Source of the DNA: Candidatus Obscuribacterales bacterium
GTDB lineage: Bacteria > Cyanobacteriota > Vampirovibrionia > Obscuribacterales > Obscuribacteraceae
Direction of reading: 5' to 3'
DNA: 48,063 nt
Assembly (NCBI GenBank): GCA_019747875.1
Contig: JAIEQI010000143.1
Span: forward strand, 1 to 48,063
The notes beneath the pieces are model-generated. The model did not search any database. It was not told where the DNA came from and worked only from the letters and a program-made list of their open reading frames with translations. Positions 7,958 through 16,065 of this stretch are shown piece after piece (within the stretch, counting starts at the first letter, position 1; every line of letters begins with the position of its first letter). The position numbers were made by a program, and so were the translations under genes.

Positions 7958-8041
7958 CACTGCGTTAATAAAAGGCGTGATCGTCCAGCCCATTATCCCG
8001 GCCATGAAAGCGAATATTAGAAGTACGGCCCAAAAGTCCAA
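7832..8041 (-). CDS. Small two-helix membrane protein overlapping dusB
   Basis: A 69-residue protein with two membrane segments: LDFWAVLLIFAFMAGIMGW (near the N-terminus) and TVFTIACPFAWMFAIFEIII (C-terminal). A conserved-looking polar linker (LWYCDWRDGIDINWGMD) joins them. Codon choice and hydrophobicity indicate a real gene. It converges on dusB and overlaps its 3' end by 126 bp. I prefer the TTG start at 8041, preceded by AGGTGT at 8045-8050, because the upstream in-frame residues (to 8242) look non-conserved. An ATG near 8110 or a start at 8242 cannot be excluded. No family recognised. Confidence 0.55.
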   Translation of the reverse strand: MDFWAVLLIFAFMAGIMGWTITPFINAVLWYCDWRDGIDINWGMDTVFTIACPFAWMFAIFEIIILYSK

Positions 8042-8696
8042 CTGACACCTCGTGCTATTGGCGGGTAGCTGCCGATCAAGAAGAATATTACTTCTGAAAA
8101 TATACATATGCAATAAACATGGGACTGCGCCGGCAAACAATTTATCCCTTTTAATGGGAATCCTCCCACTGAAGATGGGCTCTTTCGTTTCAAAGTATTG
8201 AGGATCGCCTCGACAGCAGGTCGATTCCAGTAATTTTTGCACCGAGCTTAGATTCGCCCGAGCTTAAGCTCGCCTCAGGTAGGGGAGAGAAATCAAATTG
8301 GCGAACTAATTGGTCGAAACAGAGAATCGATGCTTGCACCGGAGCAGTCGGATCGAAGTTCGGCGGCGCGAGCCAAGGGCTTTTGGATGCGGTGAGTGGT
8401 TATGGCAGCGGTATGGGTTAATTGCGAGCAAGAACCAGCGGAGAATCTACATTAGCTGCTAGTCAGCAGGGAGCGGTCTTCCCTCCGGCACCATTGGCGG
8501 TGCTGGTGTAATGGGTACATCTTTACTGTTCATTTATGCATCCAGCGACGTAGTTTTTCACAGCGGATTCATGTCTGTTGCTGTTCTTCGATTCCGCTGG
8601 GATTGCGAGGAACTAGGCGGACTCGCACATGGTTTCGGCACTTAACTTTTTGCAGAATAGGCAACAAGAGGAAGGACCCGCAGGAGAAACGACGCC
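8042..8696. other. Gene-poor interval with a possible decayed Gly-rich remnant
   Basis: 655 bp without a supportable gene. Near 8335-8425 the plus frame reads a short Gly/Ala-rich run (AVGSKFGGASQGLLDAVSGY) that ends at a stop. Another frame near 8490 gives GTIGGAGVMGTSLL. These resemble the Gly-rich hydrophobic stretch of the protein at 18360 and may be a decayed relative. A palindrome (CGAGCTTAAGCTCG) lies near 8259-8272. The end of the interval carries the ribosome site (CAGGAGAAAC) of the gene at 8697. Confidence 0.3.
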
Positions 8697-9359
8697 ATGC
8701 CGAATGATGAAGTTGAGAACAAGCACAAGGAAGCGCCAGCCGTTACAGATGATGCCGCCGCAGCCGCCAAAGACTCGGAATCATCATCAGCTGCGGACGC
8801 GTTTCGCAGTGAAAGCTTTAGCGACATGAAGAAGGAATCCGGCGGCAAGATCGCAAGACCTGATGAGCCGAAGGAGTTAGATTTTGGCCCCAAGAGCGAC
8901 AAAGGTGATAAGGCGAAGGACGTAGAGAAACCTGAAAAAGAGAAGAATCCATTTTACGAATGGCGCGAGCAAATGCGCCAACAGGTGGAGAAAGAGCGCC
9001 AGGAAAACATCAACAAGATTGTCGAGTCGTTAGCCAAAGACGGGCGTCTGCCGGACAACGTACAAGACATGTTCCGCGATTTTGAGCCGAGAATGAACGC
9101 TGGCTACCATGGCGACGCCGAGGGGCTGAAGGATTATGTGAACGAGATCAACAAAAAACTTCGAGAAGCCGGAGCTCCTTACAGTCTTGATGTTACCCAA
9201 CTGCAACAGCATGCCGATCCCCGCAGAGGAATGGGTGGTGGTGCCTATCAGTCATGGACGGAGAACGTTATCACTGTTCGCCACAATAAGAACGGTCGCG
9301 CGACCGAAAGCCTCAGTGTAATCACCGACCCCATTGCTAAGCCTGGCATACGTTTTTAG
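8697..9359 (+). CDS. Highly charged lineage-type hypothetical protein
   Basis: A 220-residue hydrophilic protein with no signal peptide, Cys or membrane segment. Residues 1-85 are low-complexity, Ala/Ser then Lys/Glu/Asp-rich, with the motif SSSAADAFRSESFSD. Residues 90-150 are predicted helical and charged (NPFYEWREQMRQQVEKERQE, NINKIVESLAKDGRLPDNVQ). Residues 160-220 look folded (GAPYSLDVTQLQQHADPRRG, then SWTENVITVRHNKN). The N-terminal AxAFRxExFxD pattern recurs in the protein at 40542 (AASAFRDDAFGD), suggesting a shared leader in a family of such proteins. Ribosome site CAGGAGAAAC upstream. It precedes the similarly charged gene at 9448 on the same strand. Function unknown. Confidence 0.75.
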   Translation: MPNDEVENKHKEAPAVTDDAAAAAKDSESSSAADAFRSESFSDMKKESGGKIARPDEPKELDFGPKSDKGDKAKDVEKPEKEKNPFYEWREQMRQQVEKERQENINKIVESLAKDGRLPDNVQDMFRDFEPRMNAGYHGDAEGLKDYVNEINKKLREAGAPYSLDVTQLQQHADPRRGMGGGAYQSWTENVITVRHNKNGRATESLSVITDPIAKPGIRF

Positions 9360-9398
9360 ACCAGATAACTTTCAGAGAGATCTTCGATAAAGTTCAGA

Positions 9399-9443
9399 GA
9401 GGCCTCCTGCTTATAGTTCTTAGTGAACTAAAGGGGAGGCTTC
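9399..9443 (+). promoter_or_regulatory. 5'-leader hairpin sequestering the Shine-Dalgarno of the gene at 9448
   Basis: GAGGCCTCC (9399-9407) can pair with GGAGGCTTC (9435-9443, one G-U). An inner stem TAGTTC (9414-9419) pairs with GAACTA (9425-9430). The right arm contains most of the GGGGAGG ribosome site (9433-9439), eight bases before the ATG at 9448. Folding would hide the site and unfolding would expose it. A thermometer, protein-binding or translational-coupling role is inferred. Confidence 0.5.
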
Positions 9444-9447
9444 GGAC

Positions 9448-10221
9448 ATGGACAAGCAATCGCAAGAACAGGATGTTTCGATAGAGAAGAACGAATCACG
9501 CAATACTAACGCCGTGGCGGCGAGCGAAAAGTTTGCTGATGAGATCTATGGTCGTCCGAACAACAGCGATGCCACTGGCAAGGATAGGTCCGGCCAATCA
9601 CCGGATGGCGAATTCTTGCGCTCCAATCCGGAGCCCCCCGAGACCGAAAGTCCCTACTCTGAATTAAAAGGCAAGCTCAACAAAGAAAAGGAGAAATCGA
9701 ACTCGACCGACAGTGGGCATGACCGTTCCCAGCCTCAATTGCCCGAGGTGGAAGGTCCCTACAGCGGCACAAATAACAAACTGCGAAAAGACAAACCCTC
9801 TATCTCTGAAGATCCAGGGCACATGCGCCCTGAGCCAAAATTAAAGGGTGACGAACCCGACGAGCGTGAATACAAGCTCTGGCAAGATCCAGAAGACAAA
9901 GACGAACCTCAGGAGGAAACCGACGAACCAAAGGATGAATCCGACGAAGAAGGGATACTCAAAACGGAGCCTGAAGAACCAGCGGAGGAGCCGTTCTCAA
10001 AGGACGCACCACGGGATGATGAGAGAGTAATTGAAGATAATCCCTTCGAATCGATCAAATACATCGATGAACATGATTCCGTCTCATCGAATCTCGGAAA
10101 GCTCTGGATCGATGACGCCGAGTTTTTCCAAAATAAATCGGCTAACAATAATCTGAAGAGGAGCACTGGCAAGCCAGCTGGCCCCGGTCGCGTTCTTCCT
10201 TCGATTCAAATTCGATACTAG
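9448..10221 (+). CDS. Acidic low-complexity protein with internal repeats
   Basis: A 257-residue, very acidic (Glu/Asp/Pro/Lys-rich) and probably disordered protein without signal peptide or membrane segment. Residues 50-145 hold two and a half imperfect repeats of about 34 residues, each with a PYS core and a GH.R end (ESPYSELKGKLNKEKE..STDSGHDR; EGPYSGTNNKLRKDKP..SEDPGHMR; then PEPKLKGDEPDEREYKLW). Residues 150-200 are an acidic run (DEPQEETDEPKDESDEE). The last 60 residues look more ordered and end GRVLPSIQIRY. It is translated from a strong but hairpin-buried ribosome site (see 9399-9443). It lies 88 bp after a related-style gene and may be co-expressed. Function unknown. Confidence 0.7.
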   Translation: MDKQSQEQDVSIEKNESRNTNAVAASEKFADEIYGRPNNSDATGKDRSGQSPDGEFLRSNPEPPETESPYSELKGKLNKEKEKSNSTDSGHDRSQPQLPEVEGPYSGTNNKLRKDKPSISEDPGHMRPEPKLKGDEPDEREYKLWQDPEDKDEPQEETDEPKDESDEEGILKTEPEEPAEEPFSKDAPRDDERVIEDNPFESIKYIDEHDSVSSNLGKLWIDDAEFFQNKSANNNLKRSTGKPAGPGRVLPSIQIRY

Positions 10222-10465
10222 ACCTAGACGCGGCTCCATTCTCTAATCGATGTAAGCGCCACGCGCTAGGAGTGAACCCTATTGAGCGGGTCCCATCATG
10301 TGCTCCTAAGATCGATAACCCTAGAACTGCACCCTTTGATTAGATCGAGACGCGTTGCATCACTGTCGCAAACCATAGGGCAGTGAACGAGATAGTCAAA
10401 TCCAGGCTACACCTTCTGTGTCGCCTCGGAAACCTCTATCAGAAACCTGTAAAGGAAGGGAGTCT

Positions 10466-10687
10466 CTAGTAGACGCGGAAATCGCCCGGCCCGGCTGTGG
10501 AGATCAAAATGGTTCCGTCGCCTTCAGCTGCAACCATTTGCAGAGCCTGAATCACGGGATTGGTAGCGCGTGGTTGATCGCGAGTTTCACTCTTAATCTG
10601 CTTTGCGCGCTGAGCCACTTTCAAAACCAACTCATAACGGTTGGTGTGGCTGTCAAGGAGTTGGTCCAGAATGCGAGTTGTGCTCAT
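10466..10687 (-). CDS. rpoZ: RNA polymerase omega subunit
   Basis: A 73-residue omega subunit, which aids assembly and stability of RNA polymerase by latching the beta-prime C-terminal part. The family core is visible: HTNRYELVLKVAQRAKQIKS (N-R-Y-x-L-V-x-x-A-x-R-A-x-x-I), then NPVIQALQMVAAEG. The start ATG at 10687 lies 15 bp after the gmk stop, so the two are almost certainly co-transcribed; gmk-rpoZ is a widespread gene order. The 244-bp gap to its left shows no terminator I can name. Confidence 0.88.
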   Translation of the reverse strand: MSTTRILDQLLDSHTNRYELVLKVAQRAKQIKSETRDQPRATNPVIQALQMVAAEGDGTILISTAGPGDFRVY

Positions 10688-10702
10688 TTGAATAAATGAC
10701 CG

Positions 10703-11401
10703 TTATTTCTTGCGTATACGACATCTCTCAGCATACACGATGTGGATGAGATTTTGCACCGACAGCTCAATATCGTCGTTAATAACTTCATAGTGGAAGT
10801 TATGACGCTGCTTTAGCTCTCTCTCAGCTTTCTCCAGTCGCTCTACGATCTTTTCGGGTGTTTCCGTTGCCCGTCCTTGAAGTCGCGCCCTTAGTTCGTC
10901 GAAAGACGGCGGCGAAACGAATATCAAAAGTGACTGCGGACGGCTCTCTGAGACCTGATTGGCGCCCTGGACTTCAATCTCCAGAAGCACATCATTGCCC
11001 TGTTCTAGCTGTTCGTCCACCCAACCGCGCGGCGTTCCATACCAATTTCCGGCGAATTGAGCATGCTCCATGAGTTCGTTGTGTTGACACATAAGATCGA
11101 ACTCATCTTTGCTTCGGAAGAAATAGTCGACTCCGTCTTGCTCTCCTGGGCGCTGTTTTCGTGTCGTCACCGATACCGACTTCACGAGTTTTGGAACTGC
11201 CGGGAGAAGCTTAGCGGTCAGTGTTCCCTTGCCAACCCCGGACGGGCCGGTCAAAACGATTAAATTTCCAGGTCGTAATGTGGGGGATAAGCGGTTGGAC
11301 GAAGTCTCTTCGCCCTTCTTTGCCTGCTTCTTGTTAGCCTCAGCCAATTGATTGCCTTGCTTCACGATTTTTGATCCACAAATAGTCCCAGATTTCTCCA
11401 A
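10703..11401 (-). CDS. gmk: Guanylate kinase
   Basis: Converts GMP and ATP to GDP and ADP. The P-loop is GNLIVLTGPSGVGKGT, followed by the GMP-binding SVTTRKQRPGEQDGVDYFF and FDLMCQHNELMEHAQFAGNWYGTPRGWV. The adenylate-kinase-like VLLEIEVQGANQV and LIFVSPPSFDELRARLQGRATE come next. The 232-residue frame from TTG 11401 has an N-terminal extension of about 45 polar residues before the P-loop domain. A GTG at 11365 would shorten it by 12, and neither start has a strong ribosome site. First gene of the gmk-rpoZ pair, divergent from rqcH. Confidence 0.93.
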   Translation of the reverse strand: MEKSGTICGSKIVKQGNQLAEANKKQAKKGEETSSNRLSPTLRPGNLIVLTGPSGVGKGTLTAKLLPAVPKLVKSVSVTTRKQRPGEQDGVDYFFRSKDEFDLMCQHNELMEHAQFAGNWYGTPRGWVDEQLEQGNDVLLEIEVQGANQVSESRPQSLLIFVSPPSFDELRARLQGRATETPEKIVERLEKAERELKQRHNFHYEVINDDIELSVQNLIHIVYAERCRIRKK

Positions 11402-11523
11402 AGTAACTGATGATCAGGCTCTAGTAAAGAGCTGGACAAGATATAAAGTGGAAATTCTCTGGAAAATCCTACCGCCTGTCCGTTACTATTCTCAGGTGAG
11501 CTCCCTGCGGCCCCCTTGTATAT

Positions 11524-13419
11524 ATGCAACCATTTGACGCGCTCACAATGAGTGCGATATTAACAGAAGCAAAGCCAATTCTTTTAAATCGCAGAGTCGA
11601 AAAGATTCAGCAAATTGGCAGAGATGAAGTGGTGCTTTCATTGCGCTCGAAGGCTGGCACCTGCCATTTAATGGTGTCCGCGCAGGCCTCCTTTGGTCGG
11701 ATTTGTTTGGTGATGAATCCTCCGCAGCCGCGCAGTCAGAACCCTCCTCCTTTCTGCCAATTACTGCGCAAGCATCTTGGTTCGGCGACACTCACTGGTC
11801 TTGAACAGCTCCCTGGCGAACGGGTTGTCGACCTGATTTTTGCCTGTGTCGACGAGCTAGGAAATCGGTCAACTAAAGTTTTGACTGCCGAAATAATGGG
11901 GCGACACAGCAACCTCATTTTGTGGGAGCAGGGTGAGGCTCAGAAGATTCTTGCCGCATCTCATAATGTGACTCAGGAGATGAGCAGGCAGCGTGAAGTC
12001 GCTTTAGGACTGAGATATGTGCGACCACCCAAGCAGGAAAAGACCGCTATCTTTTCGGTAAGTGAGTCCGATTTCAAACAGCTTTTCCAAAATATTCCTG
12101 CTGCACTCTCCGCCTCCAAAGATGGGGAATCTCTAGAGGCGCCTGAAGCGCCCAGGAAGGATGAGCCCGCCGCTGGAAAAGTTCGCGAAGGAAACAACGA
12201 CAACAAAGGTTTCGATCATTGGTTGATGTTCAACTTCGGTGGCTTGGGCCGGCATCTTGCTGAGGAAATTGTTGAAGCCGCGCGCTTGCCAAAAGTAATT
12301 ACTCCTGACGTGATTACCGATGAGAATGCGGATGCTTTGTGGCAGAAAGTAAATGCATTGCAGAAGAACAGTGAATACAAACCGTCCATGAAAAACGATT
12401 TGACCAGGTTCTCTGTTCTTTCCTGGTGGAAAGATCTAAGTGCCGAGGAAAGCGCCGAGTGGAAGGCTTTTCCTTCAGTGAATGATCTGGTAGATGCGTA
12501 TTTCCGTGGAGTGCAACAACGCACTGAAATGCAGCAACTTAAAGATCGTATTCGTTCAGAACTAAAAACAGAACAAGAGAAGCTCGAAGGGCGGCTCAAC
12601 TCGGCTAACAAGCTGCTAGAAACTGCTACCGATCACGATCGCTACAAGCAGTATGGAGACATGATTTTTGCTCATGTCGGTGAGATTAACCCTGGTCAGG
12701 AACGGTTAGAGTGCAGCGACCTTTATTCCGACAACGGCAAGTCCGTGAGCATTGAGTTGAATCCAAATCTGACCGCCTCTCAAAATGCTCAGCACTATTA
12801 TCGCCTCTTTGCAAAATCGCGCGTGCGTTCCAAAACAGCACTGGTTTCCAAAGAAGATGCTCTCAAGAAGCTGGAGGACGTCAATTCATGTTCTCGCGAT
12901 TTGGAACGCGCGGACACGATGCAAGACTTGCAGCTCCTGAAAGAGAAAGTGCTTGATCGAGGCAAGAAATCCGAACCAGCTCACAAACCGCCGCCGGTTC
13001 AATCGCATCAACCAAAGGAAAAATCTGGGCACCAGCGGCTCATGAGCACCCGCTCCTCCGACGGGTTCACCATTATTGTCGGGCGAAATAAGCAAGAGAA
13101 TGACTTGCTTGTCACCAAGCTGACACAGGCACACGATATTTGGATGCATGCTCAAGGGCTAGAAGGTGCGCATGTGGTCGTGAAGTTGCCCAATCGCAAA
13201 GATCCACCGCAAACGACTTTGAAGGAAGCTGCACAGCTGGCTGCGCGATTCTCGCGTACAGGTCTTGGTGGCAAAATAAAAGTTGCGTATACCTATGGCA
13301 AGTACGTCCATAAAGTGGGTAAGGATAAACCAGGGCTTGTTCGTTATGAAAACGAGAAGACGCTCGAAGTCGATACTGCAGCGCCTATGCCTCCGTCATT
13401 GCGAAGACTTTTCTCCTGA
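11524..13419 (+). CDS. rqcH: RqcH/NFACT-family ribosome quality-control protein
   Basis: A 631-residue NFACT protein (once annotated as fibronectin-binding A; Rqc2/NEMF homologue). RqcH binds obstructed 50S subunits carrying peptidyl-tRNA and adds C-terminal Ala tails that mark the chain for degradation. Seen: NFACT-N starting MQPFDALTMSAILTEAKPIL with IMGRHSNLIL near residue 125; a central helical and coiled-coil region (about 320-480); and a C-terminal NFACT-R domain with SSDGFTIIVGRNKQENDLL and the signature DIWMHAQGLEGAHVVVKLP (about residue 538). A charged, low-complexity insert at about 190-235 may be linker. It lies 18 bp before a histidine kinase gene. Confidence 0.92.
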   Translation: MQPFDALTMSAILTEAKPILLNRRVEKIQQIGRDEVVLSLRSKAGTCHLMVSAQASFGRICLVMNPPQPRSQNPPPFCQLLRKHLGSATLTGLEQLPGERVVDLIFACVDELGNRSTKVLTAEIMGRHSNLILWEQGEAQKILAASHNVTQEMSRQREVALGLRYVRPPKQEKTAIFSVSESDFKQLFQNIPAALSASKDGESLEAPEAPRKDEPAAGKVREGNNDNKGFDHWLMFNFGGLGRHLAEEIVEAARLPKVITPDVITDENADALWQKVNALQKNSEYKPSMKNDLTRFSVLSWWKDLSAEESAEWKAFPSVNDLVDAYFRGVQQRTEMQQLKDRIRSELKTEQEKLEGRLNSANKLLETATDHDRYKQYGDMIFAHVGEINPGQERLECSDLYSDNGKSVSIELNPNLTASQNAQHYYRLFAKSRVRSKTALVSKEDALKKLEDVNSCSRDLERADTMQDLQLLKEKVLDRGKKSEPAHKPPPVQSHQPKEKSGHQRLMSTRSSDGFTIIVGRNKQENDLLVTKLTQAHDIWMHAQGLEGAHVVVKLPNRKDPPQTTLKEAAQLAARFSRTGLGGKIKVAYTYGKYVHKVGKDKPGLVRYENEKTLEVDTAAPMPPSLRRLFS

Positions 13420-13437
13420 GTTTGTTGAATAAAGAGC

Positions 13438-15006
13438 ATGCAAAACCCGCAGCCGACTTCGGAAGATAACCCAGGCCGGCGGCAGCGCAAATTCGGTGTC
13501 CTGTTTAAAGGCATCTTGATTGTTGGCCTGCCGCTCATTTTTCAAATGTTTTTTTTCGGCATGCTTATCTTGCAGATTCAGAAGCTTGAAGTCGAGGTCG
13601 CCCGTGAGACGCGTGCTCGTCGAATCATGCAGACCATGAGCAAGCTCACTGAGCTTACCTACGAGATAGCGGCGGCTGCTGTTCAATTGAAATCTCAGGT
13701 GATGAATTCAGATAAGGAAAAATTGAAGACGTTCTTTGAAGTGATCACTATTGGTCGAGAAAAGATACAAGGACGTATGAAGGAGCTAAAAGGACTCATA
13801 AAAGGCTATCCGGATGAGGAGAAGGGATTTGAACAGCTAGATCGCTTTTATCAGAAGAGCGACAAGATGTTCGAATTGATCACTGAGGGACTTCAGGGGG
13901 GTGCATCAGCTATTCCTGCGCTCCAACAGTTGACGGAATATCGCAACATGCGAAAGGGACTGCTCAATGAGTTGACGGAAGGCGCCAAGGATTTCATGCA
14001 TCGCTACGAGAAGATTGAGCGGGGCAGCCCTGAAGCACAAAAACGTTTGCGTGATTCGCAGAAAGGTGTGATCTTATTTGGAATTGCAGGAAATTTTGTG
14101 ATTGCAATAATCCTGGTTCTCTATTTCTCGCGAAGTATCACCGACCGCTTAAAGGTGATGACACTAAATACGATGCTGCTTGCAAAACGCCAGCCCTTGA
14201 TGCCGAGGATCTCGGGCACTGACGAGATAGCACAATTAGATGGTGTTTTTCATTCCATGGCCGAAGCCCTGGAGCAGGCCTCGCGGGAGAAGCAGGAGTT
14301 CCTTGAGTTGGTTTCGCATGATATTCGCTCTCCGATGACGGCGATTCTAGGTAACGTCGTCCTTCTGAATATGGGAAAACTCGGTGAAATTTCTCCAGAA
14401 GCGAAGCAAAGAATGAGTTCTGCCGAAGACAATTCGAGGCGACTGATTACATTGATAAACGATTTGCTTGATCTGGAGAAATTGGAATCGGGGCAGACTG
14501 ATTTCAACAAATCGGATGTGCGCATCGAAGGATTGCTTGAAGCTTGTTTGCAAAACGCTGAGGTTCTTGCCGATAAAGTAGGTGTATCCATCGACCTGGA
14601 TGTATCAGATGAGACACTAACTGTAAGTGCCAACGAAGCTCGGCTGGCACAGGTTGTCGAAAATTTGCTGAGCAACTCGATCATATTTGCCGGCGCAAAG
14701 AAACGAATCCTGGTTAGAGCCGCTCGTCTAGGCGAACTGGTCGAAATCAGCGTTATCGATAAGTCTCGCATAGTGCCTCCTGAGTTGCTAAATTACGCTT
14801 TTGAGAGAAGGAGTTCTGAACACACGAAGGAAATTCGCCGATTCTTTGGTAAAGGTGTGGCTTTGCCCTTGAGTAAGCTTATTATTGAGGCGATGGACGG
14901 AAAAATAGGTGTAAAGGCCGCTGAAGGGGAAGGAACCTGCTTTTGGATTAATTTGGCGGCGGTTCAAACGCCAATGCCTCTTGTCCAAGCTGCCGAATCG
15001 GAATGA
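13438..15006 (+). CDS. Membrane histidine kinase with degenerate ATP-binding boxes
   Basis: A 522-residue sensor kinase. TM1 is at about 23-46 (KGILIVGLPLIFQMFFFGML), followed by a helical sensor of about 155 residues resembling CHASE3-like bundles. TM2 is at about 205-228, then HAMP, HisKA with phospho-acceptor His294 in FLELVSHDIRSPMTAILGN, and HATPase_c with N-box VVENLLSNSIIFAG. The usual DxGxG G1 box is IDKSRIVPPE, with both glycines gone, and the GxGxGL G2 box is GKGVALPL. Nucleotide binding is therefore doubtful, and the protein may act mainly as a phosphatase or binding partner. It shares its N-terminal membrane signature with the kinase at 38440. The regulator at 15090 follows by 83 bp as probable partner. 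Confidence 0.88.
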   Translation: MQNPQPTSEDNPGRRQRKFGVLFKGILIVGLPLIFQMFFFGMLILQIQKLEVEVARETRARRIMQTMSKLTELTYEIAAAAVQLKSQVMNSDKEKLKTFFEVITIGREKIQGRMKELKGLIKGYPDEEKGFEQLDRFYQKSDKMFELITEGLQGGASAIPALQQLTEYRNMRKGLLNELTEGAKDFMHRYEKIERGSPEAQKRLRDSQKGVILFGIAGNFVIAIILVLYFSRSITDRLKVMTLNTMLLAKRQPLMPRISGTDEIAQLDGVFHSMAEALEQASREKQEFLELVSHDIRSPMTAILGNVVLLNMGKLGEISPEAKQRMSSAEDNSRRLITLINDLLDLEKLESGQTDFNKSDVRIEGLLEACLQNAEVLADKVGVSIDLDVSDETLTVSANEARLAQVVENLLSNSIIFAGAKKRILVRAARLGELVEISVIDKSRIVPPELLNYAFERRSSEHTKEIRRFFGKGVALPLSKLIIEAMDGKIGVKAAEGEGTCFWINLAAVQTPMPLVQAAESE

Positions 15007-15089
15007 AACAATCTGGGCATATTGTCCACGGTGGCCTTTGCTAAAATGAGGGACGACCATCGCGATCTTTCGGAGCGTCTCAAGAGTAA

Positions 15090-15767
15090 ATGGCAAAGGT
15101 CTTAGTAGTTGAAGATGACAATGACGTGGCTGGCGTTGTCCGCGATGTATTGCATGCAGACAATTTCGTTGTTGACGTGGCAAGCACAATTCAGGATGCC
15201 AGACATTTCTTGAAAGTTGCCAGCTACGACTTATTGGTATTGGATTGGGAATTACCCGATGGAGCTGGGGTGGATCTTTGCAGGGAAATCAAACAAACTG
15301 GTGAGCCAATTCCGATCCTCATGCTGACAGGACGTTCGTCTACAAGCGATCGAATACAGGGTCTTGATAGCGGTGCCGACGATTATTTGACAAAGCCATT
15401 TGAGTGTTCTGAACTATTAGCTAGGCTGCGAAGCTTCATGCGACGTCTTTGGGTAAAAAAGGCGGAGACCTTGAAGAACGGAGTCCTGGAAATGGAGATT
15501 CAAACGCGCAAAGTTTTTCGAGATGGCGAAGAAATTCGCCTGCTGAAAAAGGAATTTGATTTGCTTGAGCTCTTCATGCGAAACCCAACTGAACGGTTCT
15601 CAACCGAATATCTATTGGATAAGCTCTGGGGAGAGGATAGCGATGCGGGAAATGATGCCGTTTTCCAGTGTATTCGCCGTCTGCGTCGCAAACTTGACAA
15701 ACCGGATATGGCCTCCGTTATTGCACTTGATCATGGCTATGGCTACAGACTGAATTCAGAAAACTGA
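15090..15767 (+). CDS. OmpR/PhoB-family response regulator
   Basis: A 225-residue two-domain regulator. The receiver (1-120) has the acidic pair EDD (8-10), phospho-acceptor Asp52 in LLVLDWELPDGAG, Thr in LMLTGRS, and Lys in DDYLTKPFE. The C-terminal winged helix (about 130-222) has the Trans_reg_C pattern LLKKEFDLLELFMRNPTERF, LLDKLWGE, AVFQCIRRLRRKLDK and HGYGYRL. It should act as a DNA-binding dimer once phosphorylated. It is the likely partner of the kinase just upstream. Note that the kinase has lost its glycine boxes while this regulator keeps every receiver residue, so another kinase may also feed it. Confidence 0.93.
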   Translation: MAKVLVVEDDNDVAGVVRDVLHADNFVVDVASTIQDARHFLKVASYDLLVLDWELPDGAGVDLCREIKQTGEPIPILMLTGRSSTSDRIQGLDSGADDYLTKPFECSELLARLRSFMRRLWVKKAETLKNGVLEMEIQTRKVFRDGEEIRLLKKEFDLLELFMRNPTERFSTEYLLDKLWGEDSDAGNDAVFQCIRRLRRKLDKPDMASVIALDHGYGYRLNSEN

Positions 15768-16065
15768 GACGAAAGAAAGCTTTTTAGGTCCGGCAAATGC
15801 CTCCTGATATCGTCGAGATCTTTATTTCTTGTTACTAACTAATTGATCTTAAGCCTTCGAATTTGTCTACTTTGGCTATTGAGTTGCAGCATATGTGGGT
15901 GATTCTGGCGCCTTAAAACCATATTCAAAAGGTCTTATTTGTATAGTTCTCTCCTTGCCCGCAAGCCTATTACGATTGCCTTGATCAATCGGCGCATCTA
16001 TCTTAGGATCGAATTCACGATGGTTGTTAGTACCAGAAGTGGTGCGGCAGGGAAAGGCGAAAAAT

